Below are positions 10,201 to 17,892 of a stretch of 64,000 nt of DNA, piece after piece (the first letter of the stretch is position 1; each line of letters starts with the position of its first letter). The stretch is from Ideonella sp. (GTDB lineage Bacteria; Pseudomonadota; Gammaproteobacteria; Burkholderiales; Burkholderiaceae_C). Location of the stretch: positions 62,001-126,000 of the forward strand of contig JADKIA010000015.1 of assembly GCA_016721465.1 (NCBI GenBank), written 5' to 3'. The translations under genes and the position numbers were made by a program. Under the pieces are notes generated by a model that was given only the letters and a program-made list of their open reading frames with translations, was not told the origin of the DNA and searched no databases.

Positions 10201-11596
10201 GCATGCCGCGGGGCTCGAGATCAGCCGCAACCTGCCCGAGAAGTCGCCGGCCGAGTTCGACCTCGTCTTCGACGTCAAGAGCGACGGCTGGTTCAACCTG
10301 ATGCGCGCCGCGCGCGACCTGCCGATCGGCGCCACGGTGGTCTTCTCGTCGGTGGCCGGTCGCTTCGGCAACCAGGGGCAGACCGACTACGCCGCCGCCA
10401 ACGACCTGCTGTGCAAGATCACCAGCCACTTGAGGCGCACGCGCCCGCAGATGCGTGCGCTGGCGCTGGACTGGACGGCCTGGGGCGGCATCGGCATGGC
10501 CACGCGCGGGTCGATCCCGAAGATCATGGAGATGGCCGGCGTGCAGTTGCTGCCGCCCGAGGCCGGTGTGGCATGGATCCGCCGCGAGTTGCTCTCCAGC
10601 GCCTTCCGTGGCGAGGTCATCGTGGCCGGCGAACTCGGCCTGATGGCCGCCGAGTTGCATGCCGGCGGCGGTGCGGATCTCGCCGCGTCGGCCACCGGCA
10701 GCAAGCCGGGCCCGATGCGCGGCACCGCCAGCCTGAGCGTGCACGAGGGCGTCGTCGTGAAGACCACGCTCGATCCGACGCAGCAGCCCTTCCTGGACCA
10801 CCACCGCATCGACGGCATCGCGGTGCTGCCGGGCGTGATGGGCATCGAGGCCTTTGCCGAGGCGGCGGCTTTGCTGGCACCCGAACTGCACGTCGCTGCG
10901 GTCGAGGACGTCGGCTTCGCCGCACCGTTGAAGTTCTACCGCGACGAGCCACGCACGATCACCGTGACGGCCGTGCTCAGCCCCGACGGCGAGGGCCTCG
11001 TGGCGCACACGCGGCTGGTGGCCGAACGCATGCTCGCCGGTCAGTCGCAGCCGCAGCGCACGGTGCATTTCACGGGTCGCGTCAGGCTCGCAGCGGCAGC
11101 GCCGACCGGGCAGAAGACCGCGCCGCCGGGCCAGGCCGAGGGCGCGGTGATGACCCCGCAGCAGGTCTACGCCTTCTACTTCCACGGGCCGGCTTATCAG
11201 GTGGTGGCGTCGGCGTGGCGTGCTGGCGAGCTGTCGGTGGCGGCGATGGCCGATGGCCTGCCGCCCAACCACAGTCCGGCCGAGCTGCCGCTGCTCACCG
11301 CGCCGCGGCCGCTGGAACTGTGCTTCCAGGCCGCCGGGCTGTGGCAGGCCGGGCTCGAAGGCCGGCTGGCGTTGCCGGCGCACGTGGACAGCGTGCGCGT
11401 GCTGCGCGACCCGGCCAAGGCCAAGGGCCCGCTGCACGCCACCGCCCGGCAGACCGCACCCGGGTGCTTCGATTGCCTGGTGGTGGACGGCAAGGGCCAG
11501 GTGATCGTGCGGCTGGACGGCTATCGATCGGTGCCGCTGCCGACGCCGATTTCCGACGCCGTGGCGGCCCAATTGCGCGAGGTGTTCCGTGGTTGA
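4001..11596 (+). CDS. PUFA-synthase/iterative PKS-like protein: AT-KS-ACPx4-KR-DH (main piece of the frame-broken megasynthase)
   Basis: Genuine coding in this frame begins near 4130; the ATG at 4001 lies inside the KS1 gene and is probably not a natural start. Domains by residue of this frame: acyltransferase about 163-490 with active Ser263 in GHSLGEYG and H365-A-F-H, the malonyl-CoA type signature; a second ketosynthase about 600-1100 with Cys844 (NAACAST), HETYT and TGHAMG; four ACPs around 1230-1310, 1347-1425, 1467-1545 and 1585-1665; ketoreductase about 1725-2220 with VTGAAGSI, FSSVAGRFG and the DYAAAN Tyr; hot-dog dehydratase about 2260-2531 with HRIDGIAVLP (HxxxGxxxxP). No enoyl reductase is seen. 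All ACPs read LGVDTVKQ, with Thr instead of Ser at the phosphopantetheine site. The order resembles Pfa-type secondary-lipid synthases; the product is unknown. Confidence 0.9.
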   Translation: MAHTTLRRAPRWRQRLSALAAPTSTSCSKSMCRAGTGPRHGPCFGQVAAPAVPRSCHPPDHPGRRRQAPLRGALVLGGRDDAHLVAQLNQALAEARPGAPAVARPGPAVGAAAVRAAVDFSDAADLVGKLDKLLKAFASGNPAAFRMLRQQGAFVGRGPAPKVAFLYTGQGSQYANMLRELRDREPIVAAAFERADAVMSPMLGRTLSSYIFIDGQDPAAVAQLEKQLRQTEITQPALLAADSAMHELLAAYGMRPDMVMGHSLGEYGALIAAGSLSFEAALEAVSARGREMAQLSIEDNGAMAAVSGPLAEIERIVTQTPGYVVVANINSTTQAVIGGATAAVTAAIEAFTAAGMQAVRIPVSHAFHTTIVAPAAVPLKATLARLGMRAPRIPMVANVTGAFYATDTSPQAMVEILGQQVASPVQFVKGLQTLYDAGARVFVEVGPKRALHGFVEDVFGGQDDVLALFTNHPKQGDFGAFNQALCGLWAAGLGFDEATLVTPPIALVDTPPVHGSVPAAAVAIRPAAATVAAAAVPAPRIAAPVGGDAAADDRIVQLGQLFAGFLEQGLRIHGGAPAVQPSALPAAAAVDHSAAEPVVITGAALGLPGVEQVFDDGNIGRILAGQQMITALPDAVRRRMADMHITRLVKKEAGGAEFEAIDDPSEVIKLAGRHAPLDVVAQFAVDTARDEALDITTRLAIGAGLDALRDAGIPLVMRYKTTTLGTQLPDRWGLPDALRDQTGVIFASAFPGYNRFAEELEGYASDRMRREHLLALEGVRARMSGHEAGLAEIERLIADLRAAIAAQPYSFDRRFLFRVLAMGHSQFAELIGARGPNTQINAACASTTQALALAEDWIRAGRCRHVIVVAADDATGDALLPWITSGFLASGAAATDAKVEDAATPFDRRRHGMIVGMGAAALVVESADAVRERGLRPICELLGAVTTNSAFHGTRLDLEHIGAVMEAVVRQAEARGVQRAAMAESTVFVSHETYTPARGGSASAEISALRHVFGAAAERIVITNTKGFTGHAMGAGIEDVVAVKTLETGLVPPVPNYREPDPELGVLNLSRGGSYPVHHALRLAAGFGSQIAMALLRWTPLADGQHRAPNQLGHAYRVTDASAWQRWLDGLAGHGAARLEVDHRRLRVVDRGAPVASSHESHVAVPYLGRMGVPVASAAVVPQAAPAAPVAEPVAPTTKAPDGVAPAALAAAAPRASATASSPVPAPAPATDPVLAQVTLIVAQMTGYPADLLDPDLDLEADLGVDTVKQAEVFAAVRGHYGLERDANLKLRDFPTLRHVAGWVRQRGGLGMATVPTVDMAAPTGAAIAPAATPGPTAAPVVSPSPASDDVMAQVTAIVAQMTGYPADLLDPDLDLEADLGVDTVKQAEVFAAVRGHYQLERDPNLKLRDFPTLRHVAGWVRERGGMGAAPAAAAVAAPVAAVAAPPATALAAAPAAIPTAAPVPAADDVMARVTAIVAEMTGYPADLLEPDLDLEADLGVDTVKQAEVFAAVRGHYQLERDPNLKLRDFPTLRHVAGWVRERGGMGAAPAAAAVAAPVAAVAAPPATALAAAPAAIPTAAPVPATDDVMARVTAIVAEMTGYPADLLEPDLDLEADLGVDTVKQAEVFAAVRGHYQLERDPNLKLRDFPTLRHVAGWVRQRAGLALPAPGEATAAKASPAIASQAPDLVQGDLRAIDALPRRVPMPTLRPAAPSCLPTGVGLSGSRVVVVADESGVAKALGKQLGKAGAQVLGLPAGAPTAELLASLDEWQKQGPIAGVYWLPALDPEGALDDLDAAAWHEALRCRVKALYAVMRQLYDTSPFLVVATRLGGCHGYDAAGAINPLGGAVVGLAKSYRKERPLALVKAVDLAAGAKAATVAEQLIEETLFDPGCVEIGRLGERRFGVAFVEVPFPPLGEDGQVAPGDGLVLGRESVFVVTGAAGSIVSAITADLAAASGGGIFHLLDLTPAPERNDPDLAAFRADRDGLKATLAARMKAAGERPTPVAIERELARIERLSAALGAVQAIEATGGSAHYHALDLRDGAAVEAAIADVRQRHGRIDVLLHAAGLEISRNLPEKSPAEFDLVFDVKSDGWFNLMRAARDLPIGATVVFSSVAGRFGNQGQTDYAAANDLLCKITSHLRRTRPQMRALALDWTAWGGIGMATRGSIPKIMEMAGVQLLPPEAGVAWIRRELLSSAFRGEVIVAGELGLMAAELHAGGGADLAASATGSKPGPMRGTASLSVHEGVVVKTTLDPTQQPFLDHHRIDGIAVLPGVMGIEAFAEAAALLAPELHVAAVEDVGFAAPLKFYRDEPRTITVTAVLSPDGEGLVAHTRLVAERMLAGQSQPQRTVHFTGRVRLAAAAPTGQKTAPPGQAEGAVMTPQQVYAFYFHGPAYQVVASAWRAGELSVAAMADGLPPNHSPAELPLLTAPRPLELCFQAAGLWQAGLEGRLALPAHVDSVRVLRDPAKAKGPLHATARQTAPGCFDCLVVDGKGQVIVRLDGYRSVPLPTPISDAVAAQLREVFRG
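8207..8967 (+). repeat. Near-identical tandem direct repeat, period 357 bp, across ACP2-ACP4
   Basis: The DNA from about 8207 recurs 357 bp later (119 codons, in frame) with very few mismatches, including the low-complexity Ala/Pro linker that begins at 8284 and again at 8641. The unit is one ACP plus its linker. ACP1 (about 7690-7920) and the first part of ACP2 are clearly more diverged. Near-identity at synonymous sites points to recent duplication or ongoing gene conversion, so ACP number may vary between strains. Confidence 0.9.
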
Positions 11597-14500
11597 CGGG
11601 GCGGTGCATCCTGTGAGCACGATCACCCGCCTGGGCCTCTTCGACCACGGCGAGACGGCCGTGCGCGTGCTCAATGCCGTCGGCGATCTCAACCACGCCG
11701 GCCTGGCCCCGCCCATCACCACGGTGCTCATCCATCGGGACGCCGACCTGCGTCCGTGGTACGGCCGCGAAGCGGACGAGGTGCAGCGGTTGAGCACCGG
11801 GGCAGGCCCTTGCACCGACACCGACGTTGTCGCCAGCCTGCAGCGCGCGCAGATCGACACCTTGTGGCTGGGGGCCTGGGTGCCTGGTGTGCGCGCCGAT
11901 CTGATCGCGGCCTGCGAGGCCGCAGGCATTGCGGTGATCGGCCCCGATGCCGCCACGGTGCGCAAGCTCTCCGACGCGCCCAACCTCGTGGCCCTGTGCC
12001 AGCCGGGCTGCGGCCGCGACGACGACGCGGCATCGGGCGCGACGACGCGGCGTGCCGAGATCGACATCGTGGCCGATGCATGCGGCACGGTCTGGATGCT
12101 GGGCATCCGCGACGTCAGCGTGCACCTCGGTGGCAACGCCTTGCTGTGCGAGTTGCCGGCCACGGGCATTGCCAGCGCCTTGGCGGCGCGCATGTGCAGC
12201 ACGGCCGTCGACATCGCACGCGCGGTGGGCTATCGGGGCGCCGGGATGGTCCGCTTCGCCCATGACGACGAGGGATTCAAGGTCACCGGCTTCGACACCG
12301 CGGCCGCGCCGGTTCACGCCGGCACCGAAGAGCGCACCGGCGTCAGCATCATCGCGTGGCGCCTGCGAGTGCACATGGGCGAGGCGTTGCCCGTCACCGA
12401 GCCCGCCGCCTCGGCGGTGGCTTTCGAGGCCCGGCTGCTGGCCGAGGACGCGCAGGCGGGCGGCGCCGACACGCCCGAGCGCATTGCCTTGCTGTCGTTC
12501 CCGGTTGGTGCGGGCGTGCGCATCGACGCCAGCCGCCGCGTCGGCGATCGTGTGGACGCCGGCTATCCGCTGCTGGCCGTGGTCACGGCCTGCGGGCCCG
12601 ACCGACCTCTGGCGCTGGGGCGGCTGCGCCGTGCACTGGAGCGCACCGCGGTTGTCATCGACGGCGGTGCCTGCAACCGCACGCTGCTGCTCGAGCTGCT
12701 GCGCCGCGAGGACTACACCCGTGGGGCCGTGGACGACCGGTGGCTGCCTGCGGTGCTCGCTGACCGCGGGCCGGCGTCCGCGCAGGCCGTGGTGCTGCTG
12801 GCGGCCGCGGCCGAGGCCTACGAAGCCGACCATGCCGAGGCCAAGGCGGCGTTCTTTGCCGCGGCCGCGCGCGGCCGGCCCGAGCAGCCCGTCGCGGTGG
12901 GCGCGGGCATCGTGCTCGCCTATGGCGGGGTGAGCTACCGCCTGGACGTCGACCGTGTCGGGCCCCGCGAGTACTCGGTCCGGCACGGCAGTGCCCGAGC
13001 CGACATCACCGTCGACGCCTACGATGCCTGCGAACGGCGCATCACCTGCGGCGGCCACCGGCACCGGCTGATCGTCGCCGCCAATGCCACCGGATGGCGC
13101 ATCGAGACCAACGGCGGTGCGCACCTCGTGGAACGCGAGGACGGCGTGGTGGTGCGCGCCGGCTGGCCGGCGCTGGTGGTGGCGGTGCATGTCCAGCCCG
13201 GCATGCGCGTTGGCGCCGGCGACCCGATCGCCGTGCTCGAATCGATGAAGATGGAAACCACGGTCGGTGCGCCGATGGCGGGGGTCGTGGTGTCGGTATC
13301 GGTGGGCGCCAACCACCAGGTCGAGGCCGGGGCGCCACTGCTGCGGCTGCGCACCGGTACGGCGCCTGCGGCGACGTCGGCGACGGCCCGTGCCGTCGAT
13401 CTGACGGGCCTGGAGGAGCGCACGGACTTCAGCGTCAAGTTCTGCAAGCGCGTCTACGGCCCCTTGGGCAACTACCTGCTCGGCTATGACCTGCCTGCGC
13501 AGCGCCTGCGCAAGCTGCTGACCGAACAGCGCCGCATGGCCGAGATCGCCGATGCGGCCGACCCGGCACTGCTGGCTTGCGAGGACGACCTGCTCGACAT
13601 CTGTGCCGACCTGGGTGTGCTGTACCGCCCGAAGACCGAGGACGAACCCGACGAGCTGGCCCTGCACACCGAGAACACGCAAGAGCACTTCGCGTCGTTC
13701 CTGCAGTGGCTCGACCCGGTGCGCGCGGCATTGCCGGGGGGCTTCCGGGCCGGGCTCGAGCAGGCATTGGGCCGTTTTGGCGTCCAGGGCCTGCAGCGCA
13801 CGCCGGCGCTCGAGTCGGCCTTGATGGGGCTGTTCCGTTCCTTCGCGCGTGTGGAAGAACTCACCCCGGTGGTGACGGCCATCCTGCAACGCCGCATCGA
13901 CCATCGAGACGCGCTGCTGGGCGTTGCCGGCGCCGCGATGCGCACGCGCCTCGAGCGCCTGACGGCGGCGACTCAAGGGCGCCAGCAGGCCGTCGCCGAC
14001 CTGGCGCGTGACCTGCGGTTCCATTGCTTCGACGAACCACCCATGGCGGCGGCCGCCGCCGAACTGCTCGCCGAGATGGCGATGCACCTGGCGCAGTTGC
14101 CGCTGCACCCGGGCAGTGCCGAGTGGGCGGCACGCGTCGCGCGGCTGGTCTGGTGCCCGCAACCCATGAGCCCGCTGCTGATGAGCACGTGGCGCAACGC
14201 CGCGCCCGCGCCGGCGTCCACCGCGCTGCAGCGGCTGCTGCTGGAGGTTCACATTCGGCGTTATTACCGCCACTGCAAGCTGGGCGACATCGACTTCGCG
14301 CAGGCCGACGGCCAGGTCGTTGCCAGCGCCAGGTGTGCGCACGACGGCGAGGAAACCCAGGTGCTGGTGGCGTACCTGGCACTCGACGGCTTGCCTCCGT
14401 GGTCGCTGGCGATTGCCCCACACCTGGCTGGCCTGGACCCGCAGCACGGCATCGTGATCGACCTGGCCACCTGGCGCGACGGCGACCACGCCGATGTCGC

Positions 14501-16940
14501 CGAAACCGCCCGGCAGGTCGGACAGACCTTGGCCGCCTGCGCGTTCGGCCGGCCGCTGCAGCGCGTCGACGTGGCCGTGACGCGCGCCGAAGGGCGCGCC
14601 GTGCACAGCGTGTCGTTCTCGAGTGCAGGCGCTGGCAACGCCGGCGCGGGCTGGGTCGAGGACCCGCTGTACCGCGACTTGCACCCGATGTTGGCCAAGC
14701 GCCTGGAGATCTGGCGCCTGAGCAACTTCGAACTTGAGCGGCGTCCGGCACCGGAGCATGTGCACCTGTTCCTGGGCGTCGCACACAGCAACCCCGCAGA
14801 TCGGCGACTGTTTGCACTCGCCGAGATCCGCGACCTGGAGGCCGTGGTGGACGCTGTCTCGGGCGAGGTGTCGTACCCGCGCATCGAACGCACCGGTCTG
14901 CTCGCGATGGCCGCGATGCGCACCGAGCTGTCGCGCTACGCCTTGCGCGACCGGCCGGTGGCCAACCGCCTGGTGCTCGACGTGAGTGCGCCCTGGACGC
15001 TGCCCGCTGCGCATGTCGAGGCCCTGGCCCGGCGTTTCGCGCCGCTGGCCGCCCGCGCCGGGCTGGAGAAACTGGTCATCAAGGTGCGCATCCCCGATGC
15101 CGGCGTGGCCGGTGGCCTGCGCGATGCGGTGCTGAAGTTCGAGGACGTGGGCCGCTCGACCCTGGTCACCGAGGGCCGAGCCGGCGTCGATCCGGTGCGC
15201 CCCTTGGGCCCCTACCAGCAGAAGCTGCTGACCGCGGCGCGTTTCGGCTCGCCCTACCCGTACGAGATTGCCCGGCTGTTCGCCCTCGGTGGCGCCGGCT
15301 GCGGTTTGCCAGCGGGCGACTTCCAGGAACTGGACCTCGGCGCCGACGACCAACTGGTGCCGGTGCAGCGCGAGCCGGGCACCAACACCGCGCACCTGAT
15401 CGTCGGGCTGGTCAGCAACCCCAGCGAGGTGGTGCCCGAAGGCATGCGGCGCGTGATGCTGCTGTCCGACCCGACGCAGGGGCTGGGCAACCTGGCCGAG
15501 CCGGAGTGCCGCCGTGTCAACGCCGCGCTGGCCTATGCGGCCGAGCACCGGCTGCCGGTGGAGTGGTTCGCGGTGTGCAGCGGCGCGCTGATCGCCATGG
15601 ACTCGGGCACCGAGAACATGGACTGGATCGCGCTCACGCTGCGCCGCCTGATCGAGTTCACGCAGGCCGGCGGCGAGGTCAACATCATCGTCACCGGCAT
15701 CAACGTCGGCGGCCAGCCGTACTGGAACGCCGAGGCCACGATGCTGATGCACACGCGCGGCATCCTGATCATGACGCCGGCCTCGACGATGGTGCTCACC
15801 GGCAAGCAGGCGCTGGACTTCTCGGGCGCCGTGAGTGCCGAAGACAACTTCGGCATCGGCGGCTACGACCGCGTGATGGGCCTCAACGGCCAGGCGCAGT
15901 ACTTCGCACCCTCGTTCCCGGAGGCCTGCGCGGTGCTGATGCGGCATTACGCGCTGACCTACGTCGTGCCCGGCGAACGCTTCCCGCGCCGTCGCCCCAC
16001 CAGCGACCGCACCGACCGCGACGTGTGCGCGAGCCCCCACGCGCTGCTGGCCGAGAGCCCGTTCCGCACCATCGGCGACCTCTTCTCCGGCGAGCTCAAC
16101 CCGGAACGCAAGCAGCCCTTCGACATGCGTTCGGTGATGCGCGCCGTGGCCGACAGCGACAGCCCGCCGCTGGAACGCTGGAAGGACCTGGCCGAAGGCG
16201 ACACCTCGATCGTGTGGGACACCACCATCGGTGGCATTCCCGTGTGCCTGCTCGGACTGGAGTCGCACAAGGTGGCGCGCAAGGGCTTCGTGCCGGCCGA
16301 CGGCCCGCCGGCGTGGACGGCGGGCACCTTGTTCCCGCAGTCGTCGCGCAAGACCGCACGCGCGATCAATGCCACCAGCGGCAACCGACCCTTGGTGGTG
16401 CTGGCCAACCTGTCGGGCTTCGACGGTTCACCCGAGTCGATGCGCCGGAGGCAGCTGGAGTACGGCGCCGAGATCGGCCGCGCGGTGACCAACTTCAAGG
16501 GCCCGATCGTCTTCGTCGTCGTCTCGCGTTACCACGGCGGTGCCTTCGTGGTGTTCTCGAAGGCCCTCAATGCCTCGATGGAGATCGCGGCCGTCGAGGG
16601 CTCGGTGGCTTCGGTGATCGGCGGCACGCCGGCGGCGGCAACCGTCTTCGCGCGCGAGGTCAAGCAGCGCACCGATGCCGATGCCGGCGTGCGCGCTGCG
16701 CGCAAGGCCCTGGCCGCGGCCACCGGCGCCGACGCGACGCGCCTGCGCGCAGCGCTGGCCGATGTGCTGGCGCAGGTGCGCTCGCAAAAGCTGGGCGAGG
16801 TGGCGGGCGAGTTCGATGCCATCCACACGGTCGAGCGTGCGCAACGCGTGGGTTCGGTGGATCGCATCATCGGCGCGCGAGAGTTGCGGCCCTTCGTGGT
16901 GGATGCGCTGGAGCGTGGCATGGCGCGCTGGGTGAGTTGA
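11589..16940 (+). CDS. Single-chain acyl-CoA carboxylase (degenerate BC - BCCP - central domain - CT), eukaryotic-ACC-like
   Basis: The 1783-residue product probably makes malonyl-CoA for the adjacent synthase. The first ~280 residues resemble the ends of a biotin carboxylase (VIGPDAATVRKLSD, then a VWMLGIRDVSVH-like stretch). The ATP-grasp lid is missing and the catalytic EVNTRLQVEH-type motif is not recognisable, so this part looks inactive. A biotinyl domain follows with Lys554 in ESMKMET. Residues about 600-1230 resemble the ACC central domain of eukaryotes (a segment near HPMLAKRLEIWRLSNF). The C-terminal ~550 residues are the carboxyltransferase pair (GGQPYWNAEA, LTGKQALDFSGA, SRYHGGAFVVFSKALN). 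The GTG at 11589 overlaps the upstream stop by 8 nt; a GTG at 11613 is an alternative. Carboxylation of biotin may need an AccC-type subunit from elsewhere. Confidence 0.85.
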   Translation: MVDGAVHPVSTITRLGLFDHGETAVRVLNAVGDLNHAGLAPPITTVLIHRDADLRPWYGREADEVQRLSTGAGPCTDTDVVASLQRAQIDTLWLGAWVPGVRADLIAACEAAGIAVIGPDAATVRKLSDAPNLVALCQPGCGRDDDAASGATTRRAEIDIVADACGTVWMLGIRDVSVHLGGNALLCELPATGIASALAARMCSTAVDIARAVGYRGAGMVRFAHDDEGFKVTGFDTAAAPVHAGTEERTGVSIIAWRLRVHMGEALPVTEPAASAVAFEARLLAEDAQAGGADTPERIALLSFPVGAGVRIDASRRVGDRVDAGYPLLAVVTACGPDRPLALGRLRRALERTAVVIDGGACNRTLLLELLRREDYTRGAVDDRWLPAVLADRGPASAQAVVLLAAAAEAYEADHAEAKAAFFAAAARGRPEQPVAVGAGIVLAYGGVSYRLDVDRVGPREYSVRHGSARADITVDAYDACERRITCGGHRHRLIVAANATGWRIETNGGAHLVEREDGVVVRAGWPALVVAVHVQPGMRVGAGDPIAVLESMKMETTVGAPMAGVVVSVSVGANHQVEAGAPLLRLRTGTAPAATSATARAVDLTGLEERTDFSVKFCKRVYGPLGNYLLGYDLPAQRLRKLLTEQRRMAEIADAADPALLACEDDLLDICADLGVLYRPKTEDEPDELALHTENTQEHFASFLQWLDPVRAALPGGFRAGLEQALGRFGVQGLQRTPALESALMGLFRSFARVEELTPVVTAILQRRIDHRDALLGVAGAAMRTRLERLTAATQGRQQAVADLARDLRFHCFDEPPMAAAAAELLAEMAMHLAQLPLHPGSAEWAARVARLVWCPQPMSPLLMSTWRNAAPAPASTALQRLLLEVHIRRYYRHCKLGDIDFAQADGQVVASARCAHDGEETQVLVAYLALDGLPPWSLAIAPHLAGLDPQHGIVIDLATWRDGDHADVAETARQVGQTLAACAFGRPLQRVDVAVTRAEGRAVHSVSFSSAGAGNAGAGWVEDPLYRDLHPMLAKRLEIWRLSNFELERRPAPEHVHLFLGVAHSNPADRRLFALAEIRDLEAVVDAVSGEVSYPRIERTGLLAMAAMRTELSRYALRDRPVANRLVLDVSAPWTLPAAHVEALARRFAPLAARAGLEKLVIKVRIPDAGVAGGLRDAVLKFEDVGRSTLVTEGRAGVDPVRPLGPYQQKLLTAARFGSPYPYEIARLFALGGAGCGLPAGDFQELDLGADDQLVPVQREPGTNTAHLIVGLVSNPSEVVPEGMRRVMLLSDPTQGLGNLAEPECRRVNAALAYAAEHRLPVEWFAVCSGALIAMDSGTENMDWIALTLRRLIEFTQAGGEVNIIVTGINVGGQPYWNAEATMLMHTRGILIMTPASTMVLTGKQALDFSGAVSAEDNFGIGGYDRVMGLNGQAQYFAPSFPEACAVLMRHYALTYVVPGERFPRRRPTSDRTDRDVCASPHALLAESPFRTIGDLFSGELNPERKQPFDMRSVMRAVADSDSPPLERWKDLAEGDTSIVWDTTIGGIPVCLLGLESHKVARKGFVPADGPPAWTAGTLFPQSSRKTARAINATSGNRPLVVLANLSGFDGSPESMRRRQLEYGAEIGRAVTNFKGPIVFVVVSRYHGGAFVVFSKALNASMEIAAVEGSVASVIGGTPAAATVFAREVKQRTDADAGVRAARKALAAATGADATRLRAALADVLAQVRSQKLGEVAGEFDAIHTVERAQRVGSVDRIIGARELRPFVVDALERGMARWVS

Positions 16941-17007
16941 TCGGCTCGACGGCGGCGAAGGCCGAGGTGCAGCGATCAACGCCGCCCGGCGGCGTGCCGT
17001 GCACCGG

Positions 17008-17778
17008 CTATCCCTCAGTGGCGTCCGGCGACGGCACCAACGGCTGAGTCAACCAGGAATGCACCGGCATTGCATCGGCCAGCTGGCCGCCGCCGTCCAG
17101 CAGCACGGGCGGCGGCGACAGGCGTCGGCCGGCCAGCGTGAGCAGAAAGACCCCGTCGCGCCGCCACCAGCCTGGAAAGGCCGAGCCATCGCGGTGCGTC
17201 ACCGAAAGCGCAGACCAGCCGTCGTCGCGGCGCAGTCGGCCGACCTCGACCTCCACGTCACGCGTGTCGGCGCGCAGCCCGACCTTGAGCACTTTGAGCG
17301 CCGCTTCCTTGGCCGACCAGATCAGGTTGGCGGCTTCGTCGCGCGCCTCGCCAGCGGCCAGGTGGCGCACGGCGGTGCATTCGCCGGCGGTGAAGAAATC
17401 GCCGACAAAGGCGTCGCTGCGCGGCTCGACGAGTTCGAGGTCAATGCCCAGCGCGCCGTTCGCGCCGGGCGGGCCGACCAGGCAGACGGCCCAGCCGGCG
17501 CGGTCGCTGATCGACACATCGATCGCCGCAGCCTGCCCGTCGACCGCCACCCAGGGTGCGCCGCTGAGGTGGTGCCTTATCTCGACGCTGGCCATTGCGG
17601 CCGGCGCGAGGCCGCGACCCAGCACCATGGCCACGGCACGCTTGGCCGTCCACCTGCGGGTGAGGAACTCGACACGGCGCTTGGTGTATTTCAGGCCGTC
17701 CAGCACCGCGCGTTCGCGCGGCGTCAGCCACTCCAAGTCCGGGCCCACCTCGTGTTCACCATGAGCCAGCCACCACAT
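17008..17778 (-). CDS. 4'-phosphopantetheinyl transferase, Sfp type
   Basis: The 256-residue protein carries the Sfp-superfamily signature: GIDLELVEP (Mg-binding Asp/Glu), FFTAGE and WSAKEAALK, plus an N-terminal KRRVEFLTRRWTAK segment like the P1 motif of this family. Such enzymes move phosphopantetheine from CoA to carrier-protein Ser residues. It faces the carboxylase gene, convergent over 68 nt, and follows the DUF2126 gene on the same strand with a ~114-nt gap. Its position makes it the likely activator of the four tandem ACPs. Whether it can modify Thr is an open question, since those ACPs lack the usual Ser. Confidence 0.92.
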   Translation of the reverse strand: MWWLAHGEHEVGPDLEWLTPRERAVLDGLKYTKRRVEFLTRRWTAKRAVAMVLGRGLAPAAMASVEIRHHLSGAPWVAVDGQAAAIDVSISDRAGWAVCLVGPPGANGALGIDLELVEPRSDAFVGDFFTAGECTAVRHLAAGEARDEAANLIWSAKEAALKVLKVGLRADTRDVEVEVGRLRRDDGWSALSVTHRDGSAFPGWWRRDGVFLLTLAGRRLSPPPVLLDGGGQLADAMPVHSWLTQPLVPSPDATEG

Positions 17779-17892
17779 GAATGCATTTTCGCCCGGGGAC
17801 CGTTTCGGTGCAAAGCAACGAGCGGCGCATCCAGGCCCGCCGCGATGCTTCGCAAGGCGGCGGGGCCATTGAACGGCGACGCTGCAGACCGG

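Noticed and set aside
11295..16268. 1657-codon open frame antisense to the carboxylase
   Set aside because: Same cause: antisense of a GC-rich coding strand with clear biotinyl and carboxyltransferase motifs on the plus strand.
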